DNA of 64,000 bases from contig CACLWL010000004.1 in the NCBI GenBank assembly GCA_902610655.1, positions 1 to 64,000 on the forward strand, given 5' to 3'. A program made the position numbers and the translations under genes. The DNA comes from an uncultured Pelagibacteraceae bacterium. GTDB taxonomy: Bacteria > Pseudomonadota > Alphaproteobacteria > Pelagibacterales > Pelagibacteraceae. The notes under the pieces are model-generated. The model did not search any database. It had not been told where the DNA came from and saw only the letters and a list, made by a program, of their open reading frames with translations. Below, piece by piece: positions 63,495-64,000 of the stretch (position 1 is its first letter; every line of letters begins with the position of its first letter).

Positions 63495-64000
63495 TTCACT
63501 GAGATAAACATCTTATTTTTATTAGCAAAGCTGATACATTTATTTTTATCTAAAAATACATGTCGTTTACTTTTTACAAAAATACCTTTTAATCCAGCTA
63601 TCTTACACTGTTGTAAAGTTTTGAGTCCTATAGTTGGTAGATCAACCCTAAGATCTTGTTTTTTTTTTGGTAACTTAACTAAAACACCATGGTTTCGAAA
63701 TTTTTTACTTTTACTTTTTTCGAGTAATTTTTTTGTACCATTTTTTCCCTCTATAGAGACTACTTTTTTATTTCTCACTACTACGCCTTGACTATAATTA
63801 TACTGTTTCAAATTATTTAACGTTTTTACAGCCTTTTTAATATCTAGTTGGTCTATTTTATTGGGCTTAATCTTTGAATAATTTCCTTTTTTAAAGGTTA
63901 GCTCTGGATTAAATTTAAGTGAATTTTCAGTTTTTATCTTGTTTTGAACTAGTATGTTGATAATTTCTTTCAAAATTGCAGCATCACCAAGCTTGGATGC
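63491..64000 (-). CDS. lpxI: UDP-2,3-diacylglucosamine pyrophosphatase LpxI (partial)
   Basis: The frame runs off the right window edge; 169 codons are visible against roughly 270 expected. Recognisable LpxI (DUF1009) segments are GDAAILKEIINIL at the edge, GVLVKLPKKKQDLRVDLPTIGLKTLQQCKIAGLKG in pieces, and the terminal region. The internal TTG at 63973 is not the start. LpxI produces lipid X for LpxB and replaces LpxH in alphaproteobacteria. Its coupling with lpxB supports the call. Confidence 0.9.
   Translation of the reverse strand, partial: ASKLGDAAILKEIINILVQNKIKTENSLKFNPELTFKKGNYSKIKPNKIDQLDIKKAVKTLNNLKQYNYSQGVVVRNKKVVSIEGKNGTKKLLEKSKSKKFRNHGVLVKLPKKKQDLRVDLPTIGLKTLQQCKIAGLKGIFVKSKRHVFLDKNKCISFANKNKMFISVK

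Overview
The window is a gene-dense, very AT-rich chromosomal segment of an alphaproteobacterium. Everything visible points to the SAR11 clade (Candidatus Pelagibacter): low-GC coding, spacers mostly of 0-60 bp, the alphaproteobacterial IspD-IspF fusion, the AapJQMP amino-acid importer, an NtrY/NtrX-TrkA block and a LexA box of the alphaproteobacterial GAAC-N7-GAAC form. This is inferred from gene content and order, not from a marker-gene comparison. I see no prophage, insertion sequence, CRISPR array or rRNA operon. Four tRNA genes are present (Lys-UUU, Cys-GCA, Asn-GUU, Arg-UCU).

Layout. Bases 1-2450: the 3' end of recG, a DUF502 membrane protein and an M48 lipoprotein protease. 2472-7802 (minus): ssb-gyrA-coaD-cyclophilin-tgt-tRNA-Lys. 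7895-11404 (plus): uvrA and a membrane protein of the PuuD N-terminal family. 11405-22157 (minus): a tightly packed run dgt-argS-(small protein)-nagZ-scpA-scpB-tatA-tatB-tatC-serS-yajC-secD-secF, which combines tRNA charging, chromosome organisation and both export machineries. 22208-23301: an A-type Fe-S protein and xthA, converging on a DpkA-like reductase. 24384-26834 (plus): a small membrane protein, a thioredoxin-type arsenate reductase, an AqpS-like channel and a diverged PiT-like protein. 26858-32899 (minus): valS-ilvD-manC, an SMR-like protein and an unannotated 38-residue peptide. 33004-35692: two tRNAs, a membrane PQQ dehydrogenase and an XRE regulator. 35840-40105 (minus): aapJQMP. 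40352-46365 (minus): ntrY-ntrX-trkA-trkH and tRNA-Arg. 46400-48463 (plus): ispDF-pgpA-pncC. 48440-54900 (minus): tpiA-secG-pyrG-kdsA-eno-ftsB-lipA-coq10. 54959-62378 (plus): ppiD-like, trpE-trpG-trpD-trpC, lexA, gltX. 62358-64000 (minus): lpxI (partial) and lpxB.

Most of this is core housekeeping in recognisable alphaproteobacterial gene order, but with members missing from several blocks (queA, surE/pcm, pdhABC, dusB-ntrBC, moaC-moeA and comEC are not where relatives usually carry them). The most unusual signals are protein-level losses of key residues: a TGT lacking two of three zinc cysteines, an NtrX lacking the GAFTGA loop, and an SMR protein lacking the essential glutamate. Others are a 38-residue membrane peptide whose tail copies the ManC C-terminus, an ArsC/AqpS/PiT-like cluster, and convergent gene ends that overlap or abut with no room for terminators.
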